Positions 39,524 through 49,581 of a stretch of 64,000 bases of DNA are shown one piece after another. Each line of letters starts with the position of its first letter. The first letter of the stretch is position 1. The translations under genes and the position numbers were made by a program. The notes below the pieces were generated by a model, which was not told where the DNA came from, did no database searches, and worked only from the letters and a program-made list of their open reading frames with translations. Origin of the DNA: Arthrobacter alpinus (GTDB lineage Bacteria; Actinomycetota; Actinomycetes; Actinomycetales; Micrococcaceae); contig NZ_CP013200.1 in NCBI RefSeq assembly GCF_001445575.1, positions 2,480,001 through 2,544,000 of the forward strand, in the 5' to 3' direction.

Positions 39524-40327
39524 TCAGGACTCGCGGCGTGTCAGCGCCGAAGGAACTTTGGCTGCCGACGCTTCATCCAACAGCCACAGGGTCTTGTTGA
39601 GGCCACGTGCACCTGAGGCAGGAACCTGAACTTCACTCGCACCAGCCAAGCCCAAGCCCACAGCGGCAGCCTTATCGGCACCGGCAGCAACAATCCAGAT
39701 TTCCTGGGCAGAGTTGATGGTTTCCAGCGTCAACGAAACGCGCAAGGGCGGTGGCTTGGGTGAGTTGCGAACCCCCACCACGGGGACACCTTTGGTGCGG
39801 ATGCCCGCCAGCTCCGGGAACAACGATGCGATGTGCGCATCGGGACCCAGACCAAGCAGCAGAACATCAAAGCGGGGGACTACCGGAGCGTCTCCGGAGG
39901 CCTCGTCGTCGTTCTGCCATTCAGTCTTGGCCGCTATGGCCAGCTCCTGGGCATACTTGGCTACGGCTTCCTCGAGATCGGCAACAGTGTCCGAGGCGGC
40001 CATGGCATGGACGCGTGCCGGATCAACTGGAATATGGTTCAACAGCGCATCTGCTGCCTGGCCATAATTGCGGTCCTCCGAAGCGGTCTCAACAAACCTG
40101 TCGTCGCCAAACCAGAAGTTGACTTTGCTCCAGTCGACGGCCAAATGAGCCGGCGACTTGGCAACTTCACGCAATGTGGCAATACCTACGCTACCGCCGG
40201 TCAAGACAACAGTTGCCTCGCCACGTTCGCCCTGGACATCCAATAGCCGCGTGATCAGACGTGCGGCCGTGGTGGCGGCCAGTACATCGAAGGAGGGATG
40301 CGTGGTGATGCGGACGTTCTTGCTCAT
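39524..40327 (-). CDS. pgl: 6-phosphogluconolactonase
   Basis: Hydrolyses 6-phosphogluconolactone, the second step of the oxidative pentose phosphate path. The 267-residue protein has VVLTGGSVG near 41-48, WFGDDRFV near 72-79, LLGLGPDAHIASLFP in the middle, and TLTLET-like substrate contacts, the DevB-type pattern. It starts in an ATGA overlap with opcA and ends before a large bidirectional hairpin, so it is the last gene of the tkt-to-pgl strand. Confidence 0.93.
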   Translation of the reverse strand: MSKNVRITTHPSFDVLAATTAARLITRLLDVQGERGEATVVLTGGSVGIATLREVAKSPAHLAVDWSKVNFWFGDDRFVETASEDRNYGQAADALLNHIPVDPARVHAMAASDTVADLEEAVAKYAQELAIAAKTEWQNDDEASGDAPVVPRFDVLLLGLGPDAHIASLFPELAGIRTKGVPVVGVRNSPKPPPLRVSLTLETINSAQEIWIVAAGADKAAAVGLGLAGASEVQVPASGARGLNKTLWLLDEASAAKVPSALTRRES

Positions 40328-41265
40328 GCCTTGACTACCTTCTCTTCGGCCAACAGCTTGGGCAGGCCCAAGGTGATAACTTCACCAAAGACCAAGTCGG
40401 GATCCAGTCGACGCAATTCCTCAGCCAAGCAGTCCTGCAAGGAACGCCGAGGCAAGGAGATCTTCTGTTCCGGCTGACCCGGCTGTAGCAGTGTTGCTTC
40501 CAAGGAACCCGGTCGGGTCAATTCAACATTGCCGTTGTGGCGCTCCATGACCACCCTACGGATGCCGGTGCCACTGGGATCTTCGGTTACCGTGATCGGC
40601 ACGTTCAAGGCGCGGTGCAGCCACGCCGCCAGCAGCAATGTGCTGGGGGAATCGCTGGCGCCCTCCACCTGAAGGCCGGTGATGGGATCCGATCCATCGT
40701 ACTGATCCAAGGCAGCCGCCAACTGCACACGCCAGTTGGTCAAGCGAGTCCACGCCAAATCCGTGTCACCGTCGGCGTAGGTCTGAGCGATGTGCTCAAG
40801 TGCGTCACGCGGGTCAGCGGAATTTGCTGAGTCGGTGATGCGGCGGTGCGCAATCCGGCCCACTGCTGATTTACTCGGTGATGCGGGAGCATCCGTATGC
40901 CACCAGGCAACGATCGGGGCGTCAGGCAAGAGCAACGCCGAGAGAACGGATTCGCTCTCAACAGCAAGCTCACCGGATCCACGGAGCACGATCACCTCGG
41001 AAGCACCGGCGTCACCGCCAACACGAATCTCGGCGTCCAGGCACGTCTTGTCCTCGGGCGAGCCCGCCGCGAGGACAATGATCCGGCACGGGTGCTCGCG
41101 GCTAGCCAAATTCGCAGCCTCAATGGCTTCTTCTTCGCGGCCGCGCTTAGTGATCACCACGAGTGTGAGTACGCGTCCCAAGGCCACAACGCCGCCTTGT
41201 TCGCGCATCTTCACGATGCGTTTGGTGATCTTGGACGTGGTTGTATTGGGGAGTTCAACGATCAT
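40324..41265 (-). CDS. opcA: Glucose-6-phosphate dehydrogenase assembly protein OpcA
   Basis: Needed for full activity and multimer assembly of G6PDH; found in actinobacteria and cyanobacteria. The 313-residue protein begins MIVELPNTTTSKI, the family's usual start. ATG 41265 overlaps the zwf stop by 4 nt, which decides it over a GTG 12 bases upstream. VIVLRGSGELA and LPDAPIVAWWHTDAP are the conserved core; no catalytic motif is expected. Sits between zwf and pgl, both coupled by overlap. Confidence 0.93.
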   Translation of the reverse strand: MIVELPNTTTSKITKRIVKMREQGGVVALGRVLTLVVITKRGREEEAIEAANLASREHPCRIIVLAAGSPEDKTCLDAEIRVGGDAGASEVIVLRGSGELAVESESVLSALLLPDAPIVAWWHTDAPASPSKSAVGRIAHRRITDSANSADPRDALEHIAQTYADGDTDLAWTRLTNWRVQLAAALDQYDGSDPITGLQVEGASDSPSTLLLAAWLHRALNVPITVTEDPSGTGIRRVVMERHNGNVELTRPGSLEATLLQPGQPEQKISLPRRSLQDCLAEELRRLDPDLVFGEVITLGLPKLLAEEKVVKA

Positions 41266-42806
41266 GGTCGACGCCACGTCCTTCCATCACGCTTCAAGAG
41301 TTCGTCAGCGGAGGACGGGCCCCAGCTACCTGGTTCATAAGCTTCAGGCTGGATGCCTTCTGCTGCCCAGTATTCCTCGAACGGGTCAAGGATCTTCCAA
41401 GAAAGCTCAACTTCTTCATGGCGGGGGAACAACGGTGGTTCGCCTAGCAACACATCGAGAATGAGGCGTTCGTAAGCTTCAGGGCTGGATTCGGTGAACG
41501 CATGGCCGTAGCCAAAGTCCATCGTGACATCGCGGACTTCCATCTGCGTGCCCGGCACCTTGGAGCCGAAACGAATTGTTACACCCTCATCTGGCTGTAC
41601 CCGGATAACTACGGCGTTCTGACCGAAGTCATCCTCGGCGTGGTCAGTGAACAGAAGGTTTGGTGCGCGCTTGAACACCACAGCAATTTCGGTCACACGG
41701 CGGCCCAGACGTTTTCCTGCACGCAGGTAGAACGGTGCGCCGGCCCAACGGCGAGTATTAATGTCCAAACGGATGGCGGCAAAGGTCTCCGTGGTGGAGT
41801 CGGCAGGAATGCCTTCTTCTTCCAGGTAACCCAGAACCTGCTCACCACCCTGCCAGCCACCAGCGAATTGGCCGCGTGCAGAGTGAGCGGAGAGATCCTC
41901 AGGCAGCTTCACAGCGGCGAGGACCTTTTCCTTCTCGGCCCGCAAATGATCGGCATTGAAGGAAATGGGTTCCTCCATGGCCGTCAAGGCCAGCAACTGT
42001 AGCAAATGGTTTTGGATTACGTCACGGGCTGCGCCCACGCCGTCATAGTAACCAGCGCGGCCACCGGTGCCGATGTCCTCGGCCATAGTGATCTGCACAT
42101 GGTCAACATAGTTTGCGTTCCACAGCGGCTCAAAGAGCTGGTTGGCGAAACGCAGGGCAAGGATGTTTTGAACGGTTTCCTTGCCCAGATAGTGGTCAAT
42201 CCGGAACACGGCGTCGGCCGGGAATACTGATTCAACAATGTCGTTCAGGGCCCTGGCAGATTTGAGATTATGGCCAAACGGCTTCTCAATAACTACCCGG
42301 CGCCAGGTCTCCGTAGGGCCCTGAGCGAGGCCGTGCTGCGAGAGCTGACGGCAGACAAGCTCAAAAGCCTTGGGTGGAATGGAGAGATAGAAGGCGTGGT
42401 TGCCGCGGGTACCGCGGGTTTCATCCAGCTCGGAAAGGGTGGCCCTGAGGCGTTCAAAGGCGGCGTCTTCATCAAACTCACCTTGAACAAAGCGAATTCC
42501 TTCGCTGAGCTGGTTCCACACAGTCTCATCAAACGGCGTGCGGCAGTGAGCCTCAACCGAGGCCCTTACCTCTGCCGCAAATTCCGTGTCGGACCAGGCT
42601 CGGCGGCCAAAGCCAACAAGGGCAAAGCTCGGCGGCAACAATCCGCGGTTTGCCAGGTCGTAGACGGCTGGCATGAGCTTTTTGCGAGAGAGGTCTCCAG
42701 TGACTCCAAAGAGTACTAGAGACGAGGGACCCGCAACCCGGGACAGTCGCCGATCGCGACTGTCCCGGAGCGGGTTTTCATTTTGTGATGTGGCAGAGGT
42801 TGGCAT
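41262..42806 (-). CDS. zwf: Glucose-6-phosphate 1-dehydrogenase
   Basis: Oxidises glucose-6-phosphate with NADP+, entry to the pentose phosphate path. The 514-residue protein has FGVTGDLSRKKLMPAVYDL (nucleotide binding, near residue 33), EKPFGHN, and RIDHYLGKE with the catalytic Asp-His and substrate Lys. It starts 16 nt after the pgi stop. Codons about 13-23 overlap a perfect 13-bp hairpin, unusual so near a start codon and possibly affecting translation. No strong ribosome site precedes the ATG. Confidence 0.96.
   Translation of the reverse strand: MPTSATSQNENPLRDSRDRRLSRVAGPSSLVLFGVTGDLSRKKLMPAVYDLANRGLLPPSFALVGFGRRAWSDTEFAAEVRASVEAHCRTPFDETVWNQLSEGIRFVQGEFDEDAAFERLRATLSELDETRGTRGNHAFYLSIPPKAFELVCRQLSQHGLAQGPTETWRRVVIEKPFGHNLKSARALNDIVESVFPADAVFRIDHYLGKETVQNILALRFANQLFEPLWNANYVDHVQITMAEDIGTGGRAGYYDGVGAARDVIQNHLLQLLALTAMEEPISFNADHLRAEKEKVLAAVKLPEDLSAHSARGQFAGGWQGGEQVLGYLEEEGIPADSTTETFAAIRLDINTRRWAGAPFYLRAGKRLGRRVTEIAVVFKRAPNLLFTDHAEDDFGQNAVVIRVQPDEGVTIRFGSKVPGTQMEVRDVTMDFGYGHAFTESSPEAYERLILDVLLGEPPLFPRHEEVELSWKILDPFEEYWAAEGIQPEAYEPGSWGPSSADELLKRDGRTWRRP
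42738..42768. other. Perfect 13-bp hairpin inside the start of zwf
   Basis: CCGGGACAGTCGC-CGATC-GCGACTGTCCCGG, within codons ~13-23 of zwf and about 55 nt downstream of the pgi stop in transcription order. Could be an attenuator, an mRNA stability element or a translation brake. Confidence 0.5.
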
Positions 42807-42822
42807 CTTAAGAGAGGTAGCC

Positions 42823-44460
42823 TTATGCGTCTAAGTGACGGCCGGCAAGTTCGGCCACCACAGTTTGAAGTTGAGCAACGCCGGCGACTACATCTGTCAG
42901 ATGCAGTCGGAGTACCGGACATCCGTGGTCAGCGAGGACGGCTGCATCGCCTGCGGCCTGAGCTGCAATGAGCTCGCCGAAGCTAAACGGTCGTTCCGGA
43001 ATAGCCAAGTCCGCAGTGGCGGCACCAGTCACCTGCAAGAACACACCGATGGCGGGGCCACCCTTGTGGAACTGGCCGGTGGAGTGCAGGAAGCGCGGGC
43101 CCCAGCCGAAGGTGACGGGGCGGGCGGAGTATGCGGCAAGCTCATTGCGCACAGACTCCAACGGTGCATTAGCCAAGCGGTCCAGGTACACCTGAATGCT
43201 CAGGTAACCGTCGGCGCCCAAGGTGCCTACCAGAGCAGCCAGTGCCTGGGGGAGGGTTTGTACCCCGGCCAGCCATTCGGCGTCGTTGTTGGCAGTGCGA
43301 ACTTCTACCGCACCGTCGGTGAACAGCGCAGGGGTCGTGGCAGGAGTGGCGTCCAGCAGGCCGCGAGCAGCTACCTTGGCAGCCTCAACGTCAGGCTGGT
43401 CAAAGGGATTGATGCCCAGCAGGCGACCGGCAACGGCTGTGGCAAATTCCCACACCATCATCTGGGCGCCCAGGTCACCGGCGATGCTGACCTCGTTTTC
43501 ACGAAGTTCCACGTCGGCGTCCCCGGCTACCAAGCGCACCACCAAAACGTCGGTTGCACCGCCTGTGACCTCGGGGGAATCGGGATCAGCCACGACAGGG
43601 AGCACGCCCGTGCCGAGCTTGCCAGTTGATTCGGCAATAAGCTGTTCGGCCCAGTCCGCGAAGCCCACAATGCCTGAGCCCTCATCAACTATGACAATCT
43701 TGTTGCGCAACGGCGAGGTACCACCCAAGGCTGCGGCGAGGCGCAAGCCGACGTTGTCCACGTCGTCATCGCGCAGCATCTCGCCGGCTTCCTCAGCGGA
43801 ATCCAGCAAGGACACAAGGTCCACGCCAGCCAAGCCCGAGGGCACCAAACCGAAAGCGGTCAGGCCCGAGTAGCGGCCACCTACGTTGGGGTCTGCGTTG
43901 AATACCTTGCGGTAGCCAGCTTCACGTGCCGAACCGTCCAAGGGCGAACCCGGGTCGGTGACAATGATGATGCGTGACTTGGCGTCGATGCCGGCAGCTG
44001 TGAATTCCTGCTCGAAGATGCGGCGCTGGGAATCAGTTTCCAGTGTGGATCCGGACTTGGAGGAGACCACAATAGCCGTGGTGGCCAAGCGGTCACTGAT
44101 AGCTGCACGAACCTGGCCCGGATCGGTGCTGTCCAGGACGGTGAGTTCAACACCGGCAGTTGCCGTGATGACCTCAGGAGCTAGCGAGGAGCCGCCCATG
44201 CCGCATAGCACAATGTGGTTGACGCCTTCGGCGCGCAGTTCATCGCGTAGGGCGGTGATGTCTTCGATCAGAGCGGCGGAGACCTCAGGTGCCTCGACCC
44301 AGCCAAGACGGATGGCTGACTCGGACTCGGCGTCCGGACCCCACAGGGTGGCGTCCTTGGCGAATACGCGTGAAGCTACCTGGTCTGCCACGAGCGTCAG
44401 CAGCTGCGCCTCGCCGGCAGCCTTAGCGGCTCCGGTGGCGGTAAATGCCAGTGCTGTCAT
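42823..44460 (-). CDS. pgi: Glucose-6-phosphate isomerase (actinobacterial type)
   Basis: Interconverts glucose-6-phosphate and fructose-6-phosphate. The 545-residue protein has LCGMGGSSLAPEV and VVSSKSGSTLETDS (sugar isomerase domain), NVGGRYSGLTAFGLVPSGLAGVD, and FLHSTGQFHKGGP near the end with the catalytic Lys/His region. It matches the distinct PGI form found next to tal in actinobacteria. Starts five bases after tal, with GGAAGG as ribosome site inside the tal end. Confidence 0.93.
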   Translation of the reverse strand: MTALAFTATGAAKAAGEAQLLTLVADQVASRVFAKDATLWGPDAESESAIRLGWVEAPEVSAALIEDITALRDELRAEGVNHIVLCGMGGSSLAPEVITATAGVELTVLDSTDPGQVRAAISDRLATTAIVVSSKSGSTLETDSQRRIFEQEFTAAGIDAKSRIIIVTDPGSPLDGSAREAGYRKVFNADPNVGGRYSGLTAFGLVPSGLAGVDLVSLLDSAEEAGEMLRDDDVDNVGLRLAAALGGTSPLRNKIVIVDEGSGIVGFADWAEQLIAESTGKLGTGVLPVVADPDSPEVTGGATDVLVVRLVAGDADVELRENEVSIAGDLGAQMMVWEFATAVAGRLLGINPFDQPDVEAAKVAARGLLDATPATTPALFTDGAVEVRTANNDAEWLAGVQTLPQALAALVGTLGADGYLSIQVYLDRLANAPLESVRNELAAYSARPVTFGWGPRFLHSTGQFHKGGPAIGVFLQVTGAATADLAIPERPFSFGELIAAQAAGDAAVLADHGCPVLRLHLTDVVAGVAQLQTVVAELAGRHLDA

Positions 44461-44465
44461 GGCCG

Positions 44466-45587
44466 TCAGCCTTCCGCGCCGGCAGCGTCAAGAGCAACCT
44501 GAACGTGGTTCAAGAGGTCTTTCCAGCTGGCAACGAATTTGTCCAAGCCTTCGGTTTCCAGAACGCCCACAACATCGTTGTAGGAGATGCCGAGGCCCTC
44601 GAGCTTGTTCAGGAGAGCGTTCGATTCCTCGTAGGTGCCCGTGATGGTGTCACCGGTGACCACGCCGTGATCGAAGGTTGCATCGAGGGTCTTTTCCGGC
44701 ATGGTGTTGACCACGTGTGCGGCGACCAGCTCGGTGACGTACATGGTGTCCGGGTAGGCCGGGTTCTTCACGCCGGTGGAGGCCCACAGTGGACGCTGGG
44801 GGAGTGCACCGGCTTCAGCCAACACGGCCCAACGCTCCGAGGAGAAGACTTCCTCGAATGCCTGGTATGCCAAGCGGGCGTTGGCCAGTCCGGCCTTGCC
44901 CTTCAGGGCTGCTGCTTCTTCGGTGCCAATGGCGTCGAGTCGGTTGTCGATTTCCAGGTCAACGCGGGAAACGAAGAAGGAGGCCACAGAGTGGATCTCG
45001 GCCAGGTTGTGGCCGTTGGTCTTTGCCAGCTCCAGGCCGCTGAGGAATGCGTTCATGACGGCGCGGTAGCGGTCCAGTGAGAAGATCAGGGTGACGTTGA
45101 CGCTGATGCCTTCGCCCAAGGTTGCCGTGATGGCTTCGAGGCCTTCAAGGGTTGCCGGGATCTTGATCAGGACGTTCTTCTTGTTGACCTTGGCGTAGAG
45201 GCGCTTGGCCTCGGCAATGGTGCCCTCGGTGTCCCAAGCCTTGCGCGGATCAACTTCGATGGACACACGGCCGTCAACGCCAGCGGTGGAATCGTAGATG
45301 GGAGCGAAGATATCGCAACCGTCTGCAACGTCTGCTGTGGTGAGTTCAAAGACTGCATCTTCGGCGTTGATGCCGGCGGCGGAGAACTTGGCCAGCTCGG
45401 ACTTGTAGTCATCGCTCTTGGTGATGGCTGCTTCGAAAATACTGGGGTTGGTGGTGACGCCAACAACGTTCTTTTCTGCGATCAGGGCAGAAAGGTTGCC
45501 GCTGCTGATCCGGCTGCGGGAGAGATCATCGAGCCAGATGGACACGCCTGCGGCGGAGACGGCTGCGGTGGGAGTTGAGTTAGTCAT
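44466..45587 (-). CDS. tal: Transaldolase
   Basis: Moves a dihydroxyacetone unit between sugar phosphates in the non-oxidative pentose phosphate path. The 373-residue protein has [13 protein letters not shown] near residue 45, [16 protein letters not shown] with the Schiff-base Lys, and [16 protein letters not shown], typical of the longer actinobacterial Tal. ATG 45587 with AAGGAAG upstream is chosen; the frame extends to 45629 without support. Coupled closely to pgi downstream. Confidence 0.95.
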   Translation of the reverse strand: MTNSTPTAAVSAAGVSIWLDDLSRSRISSGNLSALIAEKNVVGVTTNPSIFEAAITKSDDYKSELAKFSAAGINAEDAVFELTTADVADGCDIFAPIYDSTAGVDGRVSIEVDPRKAWDTEGTIAEAKRLYAKVNKKNVLIKIPATLEGLEAITATLGEGISVNVTLIFSLDRYRAVMNAFLSGLELAKTNGHNLAEIHSVASFFVSRVDLEIDNRLDAIGTEEAAALKGKAGLANARLAYQAFEEVFSSERWAVLAEAGALPQRPLWASTGVKNPAYPDTMYVTELVAAHVVNTMPEKTLDATFDHGVVTGDTITGTYEESNALLNKLEGLGISYNDVVGVLETEGLDKFVASWKDLLNHVQVALDAAGAEG

Positions 45588-45654
45588 TGTGCTACTTCCT
45601 TGTGTTCCTTGTGGATTAAGGCCCTGCAATTAATAGCGTTGCAGGTGAGAGGTT

Positions 45655-45707
45655 GTATTCCCGAAGGCCGGCGTCAGGAGATGCGGTGTGCCGGCCTTCG
45701 GGAATAC
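45655..45707 (-). terminator. Hairpin between tkt and tal
   Basis: 18-bp perfect stem (arm GTATTCCCGAAGGCCGGC) with a 17-nt loop, just after the tkt stop. It suggests tkt ends here and tal has its own promoter. A small CCTGCAA/TTGCAGG hairpin at 45623-45645 lies between it and tal. Confidence 0.75.
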
Positions 45708-45726
45708 GGGTGTGACGTGCGGTCGA

Positions 45727-47853
45727 TTAAGCGTTAACCGTTGCGATGGAGTCCTTGGCAGCAGCTGTCACTGCTTCGGTGGTGATGCCGAACTTCTCGA
45801 ACAGGATCTTGTAGTCAGCGGAGGCGCCGAAGTGCTCCAAGGAGATGGAACGGCCTGCGTCGCCAACGAACTCGCGCCAACCCAGTGCCAAGCCAGCTTC
45901 GACCGAGACACGGGCCTTGACGCCTGCGGGCAATACTGATTCGCGGTATTCCGGGCTCTGAGCGTTGAACCACTCAACACACGGCATGGAGACAACGCGG
46001 GCGGCGATGCCATCAGCAGCGAGAGCTTCGCGGGCCTCAACAGCCAGCTGAACTTCGGAACCGGTGGCGATCAGGATGACAGCGGGGGTGACCACTGCGC
46101 CGTCGGACACGGCCTCTGCCAAAACGTAGCCGCCGTTGGCGACCAAGTCTGCGGAACCAAACTCGGTGGCGGTAGCTGCGCCAGCGCCACGGGAGTACGT
46201 GGGGATGTTCTGACGTGTCAGCACAATGCCGGCCGGGTTGTCAGTGGTTTCCAGAATCTTCTTCCAGGAAGCCGCAACTTCATTGGAATCACCGGGGCGG
46301 ACAACGTCCAAGCCCGGGATGGCGCGCAGGCTCGAGAGCTGCTCGACAGGCTGGTGAGTGGGGCCGTCTTCGCCCAAGCCGATGGAATCGTGCGTCCATA
46401 CGTAGATGGAGGGTACGCCCATCAGTGCCGAAAGGCGGATGGCCGGGCGCTGGTAGTCGCTGAAGATCAAGAACGTGCCGGAGAAGGCGCGTGTGGGGCC
46501 GCTGAGGTGGATGCCGTTCACAATGGAGGCGGCGGCGTGCTCACGGATACCAAAGTGAAGGACGCGGCCGTAGGGGCCACCTGACCAGGTCTCGGTCTGC
46601 TTGGAAGCAGGCACGAACGATCCGGCACCGTCAATGGTGGTGTTGTTGGAACCAGCCAGGTCGCAGGAACCGCCCCAGAGTTCAGGCAGTACGGCGCCAA
46701 TGGAGTTCAGCACCTTGCCCGATGCTGCGCGGGTGGAGACAGCCTTGCCGCCTTCGAAGACGGGGAGGTTTTCTTCCCAGCCGGCAGGCAGTTCCTTCTT
46801 CTGGATGCGCTCCAGCAAAGCAGCGTTTTCCGGGTTAGCAGCAGCCCAGGCGTTGAAGTTGGTGTTCCACTCTTCGTGAGCAGCGGCACCGCGGTCTACT
46901 ACCGCACGTGCATGCTCCAGAACGGCGGGCTCTACGTCGAAGCTCTTCTCCGGGTTGAAGCCCAGAACTTCCTTGACAGCAGCAACTTCAGCAGCGCCCA
47001 GAGCGGAGCCGTGGATGGCGCCGGTGTTCTGCTTCTTGGGGGCCGGGAAGCCAATGATGGTACGCAGGGAGATCAAGGAAGGCTTGGTTGTCTCGGCCTT
47101 GGCTGCGGCCAAAGCGGCGTGCAGTTCTGCAACGTCTTCGACGTATTCGCCCGTCTTGGTCCAGTCAACGCGCTGGACGTGCCAGCCATAGGCTTCGTAG
47201 CGCTTGAGGACATCTTCGGAGTAGGCGATGTTGGTGTCGTCTTCAATGGAGATGTGGTTGGAGTCGTAGACAACAACCATGTTGCCCAGTTCCTGGTGGC
47301 CGGCAAGGCTGGAAGCCTCGCTGGTCACGCCTTCCTGGAGGTCGCCGTCGGAAGCAATGACCCAGACAGTGTGGTCGAACGGGCTGGTGCCGGGGGCGGC
47401 CTCGGGATCGAGCATGCCGCGCATGCGGCGCTGCGAGTAGGCGAAGCCAACAGCCGAAGCCAGGCCCTGGCCCAACGGGCCGGTGGTGATCTCGACTCCA
47501 GCGGTGTGCTTGTACTCGGGGTGCCCGGGGGTCAACGATCCCCAGGTGCGCAGGGCCTCCAAGTCGGAGAGCTCTAGGCCGTAGCCGGAGAGGAACAGCT
47601 GCACATAGAGTGTCAGCGAGGTGTGGCCGGGGGAGAGGATGAAGCGGTCGCGGCCAATCCAGTCGGGGTTCTTCGGATCAATCCGCATGACCTTCTGGAA
47701 CAACAAGTACGCGGCCGGAGCCAGTGACATGGCTGTTCCGGGGTGGCCGTTGCCCACCTTCTCAACGGCGTCAGCGGCCAAAATGCGTGCGGTGTCTACT
47801 GCGCGCTGATCGTTGGCGGTCCAGGTGAACGTTGGCAAATCCTGATGTGACAC
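45727..47853 (-). CDS. tkt: Transketolase
   Basis: A thiamine-diphosphate enzyme moving two-carbon units between sugar phosphates. The 708-residue protein has GNGHPGTAMSLAP near residue 40, the ThDP/Mg motif ASDGDLQEGVTSEA, a HTAGVEITTGPLGQG loop, and RAFSGTFLIFSDY with THDSIGLGEDGPTHQP in the pyrimidine domain. GTG 47853 (VSHQDLPTFTW) with GAGGGA upstream is the likely start; a 46-residue upstream stretch has no family resemblance. Divergent from ctaB. Confidence 0.96.
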   Translation of the reverse strand: MSHQDLPTFTWTANDQRAVDTARILAADAVEKVGNGHPGTAMSLAPAAYLLFQKVMRIDPKNPDWIGRDRFILSPGHTSLTLYVQLFLSGYGLELSDLEALRTWGSLTPGHPEYKHTAGVEITTGPLGQGLASAVGFAYSQRRMRGMLDPEAAPGTSPFDHTVWVIASDGDLQEGVTSEASSLAGHQELGNMVVVYDSNHISIEDDTNIAYSEDVLKRYEAYGWHVQRVDWTKTGEYVEDVAELHAALAAAKAETTKPSLISLRTIIGFPAPKKQNTGAIHGSALGAAEVAAVKEVLGFNPEKSFDVEPAVLEHARAVVDRGAAAHEEWNTNFNAWAAANPENAALLERIQKKELPAGWEENLPVFEGGKAVSTRAASGKVLNSIGAVLPELWGGSCDLAGSNNTTIDGAGSFVPASKQTETWSGGPYGRVLHFGIREHAAASIVNGIHLSGPTRAFSGTFLIFSDYQRPAIRLSALMGVPSIYVWTHDSIGLGEDGPTHQPVEQLSSLRAIPGLDVVRPGDSNEVAASWKKILETTDNPAGIVLTRQNIPTYSRGAGAATATEFGSADLVANGGYVLAEAVSDGAVVTPAVILIATGSEVQLAVEAREALAADGIAARVVSMPCVEWFNAQSPEYRESVLPAGVKARVSVEAGLALGWREFVGDAGRSISLEHFGASADYKILFEKFGITTEAVTAAAKDSIATVNA

Positions 47854-48099
47854 TGACAGGTCCCTCTCGTTATGTGCATAAATAATGCAGGTGCGGGCGA
47901 CTTGAACGCAACCGGTTGCCTTGAGGTATCCGGCGCACGCTGCTGGCTCCGCACTGCGGTGGTGCTTCAGCAGTTGCAAGCTTAGTCGCACGGTAGTGTG
48001 ACCACTAAAATCTCATGCCATTAGGCAATTCTAAAGTTACACGATGTAGTACCCGGAACGTGATTAGTTTTGACATGTTGCGAAGAGTTGGAGCCGGTC

Positions 48100-48130
48100 T
48101 TGACAATGGCCGTTTTCGCTCTTCTATAGG
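48100..48130 (+). promoter_or_regulatory. Probable ctaB promoter
   Basis: TTGACA at 48100 and TATAGG (or CTATAG) at about 48124-48130, spacing 18-19. A second TTGACA is at 48070. The leader to the ctaB start would be about 150 nt. The remainder of the 430-bp tkt-ctaB gap shows no other clear element. Confidence 0.5.
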
Positions 48131-48284
48131 GCAATCCGCTATGATGATTAGAGGTTTATGACGTCTGTGACGCGCCGGTGACGTGCCTGTTCGCGGGCGA
48201 GCTGGGCGAGGCTGGCGTAACAGCGACATCCGGCGCAATAATTGCGGCCCGGATGTAAACGGCACTAAAGACAACAATGAAAAC

Positions 48285-49259
48285 ATGGTGACATTACACG
48301 TGAGTGCGACACATAGCCCGGCAACTGGGGCTTCGGCCAAAGTTTCGCTTAGTTTCTCGGACAAGGCCAAGGGATATGTGGCGCTGACCAAGCCCCGGGT
48401 TGTTGAGCTTCTCCTGGTCACCACCTTGCCGACCATGTTTTACGCGCAGGGTTTTTCGGGCAAGAGCGGCGTTCCCAGCCTGTGGCTGATGTTGGCCACC
48501 ATGGTGGGTGGCGCACTGGCCGCCGGTGCTGCGGGAGCGTTCAACTGCTACATTGACCGCGATATTGACAAGGTCATGAACCGCACGTCCAAGCGGCCTT
48601 TGGTGACCGGCGTCATCACACCCCGCGAGGCTCTGATCTTCTCCTGGGTGCTCACCGTCATTGCGGTTGCCTTACTGTGGAGTGTGAATCCGCTCACAGG
48701 AATGTTGGGTGTGGGGGCCATCTTTGTTTACGTGGTCGTCTACTCCATCATCCTCAAGCGCCGCACCTCACAGAACATTGTCTGGGGCGGAGCCGCTGGC
48801 TGTTTCCCGGTCCTGATCGCCTGGTCTGCTGTCACTAACACCGTTCAGTGGCCCGCCATCATCCTCTTCATGGTCATCTTCCTCTGGACCCCGCCGCACT
48901 ACTGGCCGCTGTCCATGCGCTACAGCGACGACTACAACGCCGTCAACGTCCCCATGCTCGGGGCCGTGGCCGGTTCCCGCACCGTTGCCGTCCAGGTTGT
49001 CCTCTACACCTGGGCGATGGTGGTTTGTTCGCTGCTGATGATTCCACTCGGTGGCGCTGGCATTGTCTACACGGTGGTGGCCCTCGCTGCAGGTGCCTGG
49101 TTCTTGTACGAGGCCCACGTCCTCTACAACAATTCGAAGAAAGACCTCGTGACGAAGAAGAACGCCATGAAGGTGTTCCATGTTTCCATCAGCTACCTGA
49201 CGCTGGTATTCCTGTCGCTGGCTGTGGACCCGTTTGTTGGTTCCGCCTTGATGGGCTGA
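48285..49259 (+). CDS. ctaB: Heme O synthase (protoheme IX farnesyltransferase)
   Basis: A polytopic membrane prenyltransferase that adds farnesyl to heme B for cytochrome oxidase. The 324-residue protein has about nine hydrophobic helices, the Asp-rich motif [20 protein letters not shown] in the first loop, and [17 protein letters not shown] in a later loop, both UbiA-family hallmarks. Start ATG 48285 is a best guess; the GTG at 48288 and GTG at 48300 are alternatives and none has a good ribosome site. Its functional partner ctaA lies 7 kb downstream on the other strand, separated by an island. Confidence 0.93.
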   Translation: MVTLHVSATHSPATGASAKVSLSFSDKAKGYVALTKPRVVELLLVTTLPTMFYAQGFSGKSGVPSLWLMLATMVGGALAAGAAGAFNCYIDRDIDKVMNRTSKRPLVTGVITPREALIFSWVLTVIAVALLWSVNPLTGMLGVGAIFVYVVVYSIILKRRTSQNIVWGGAAGCFPVLIAWSAVTNTVQWPAIILFMVIFLWTPPHYWPLSMRYSDDYNAVNVPMLGAVAGSRTVAVQVVLYTWAMVVCSLLMIPLGGAGIVYTVVALAAGAWFLYEAHVLYNNSKKDLVTKKNAMKVFHVSISYLTLVFLSLAVDPFVGSALMG

Positions 49260-49311
49260 TCTTCCTCACTCGCTGCACGCGCAGAATGTTGCGCACACGG
49301 CACCGCACGAC

Positions 49312-49345
49312 GCCGGCTGGCACCTTCCCCACGGAAGGAGCCGGC
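49312..49345 (+). terminator. Hairpin after ctaB
   Basis: GCCGGCT plus CCTTCC pair with GGAAGG plus AGCCGGC, with a 4-nt bulge and CCAC loop. Probably marks the original 3' end of ctaB, just before the island boundary. Confidence 0.5.
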
Positions 49346-49380
49346 CGTTGTTGGTTAAGTTCTCAGCCCGGGAGGCTGTG

Positions 49381-49494
49381 TCCGGTCCGGCCCCGTCCAT
49401 TCTGCTCTGCCGTCGAGTGTCCAGTTAATGTCGTTATGAGCGGTTTTCTGGGCCTGCAAGTGGCATTATCTGGACACTGACCGGGGAGTCAGGC
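49381..49494. repeat. Island boundary direct repeat, left copy
   Basis: 114 bp nearly identical to 56140-56248 and in the same orientation; differences are a 5-base gap and a few substitutions. It contains the GTGTCCAG/CTGGACAC hairpin at 49417-49477. The two copies bracket everything between ctaB and ctaA. Confidence 0.85.
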
Positions 49495-49581
49495 TGTCAT
49501 TTTCAGAAGCCGTCTGGTTGGGTCAGTCACGGCGCGCCCGTTGTCCTATTGCTGGGCTGGGTTTCGCCGTGGCTGCCCGCC

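Noticed and set aside
47854..47991. 46-residue N-terminal extension of transketolase
   Set aside because: No family resemblance; GTG 47853 has a ribosome site and the usual start of the protein.
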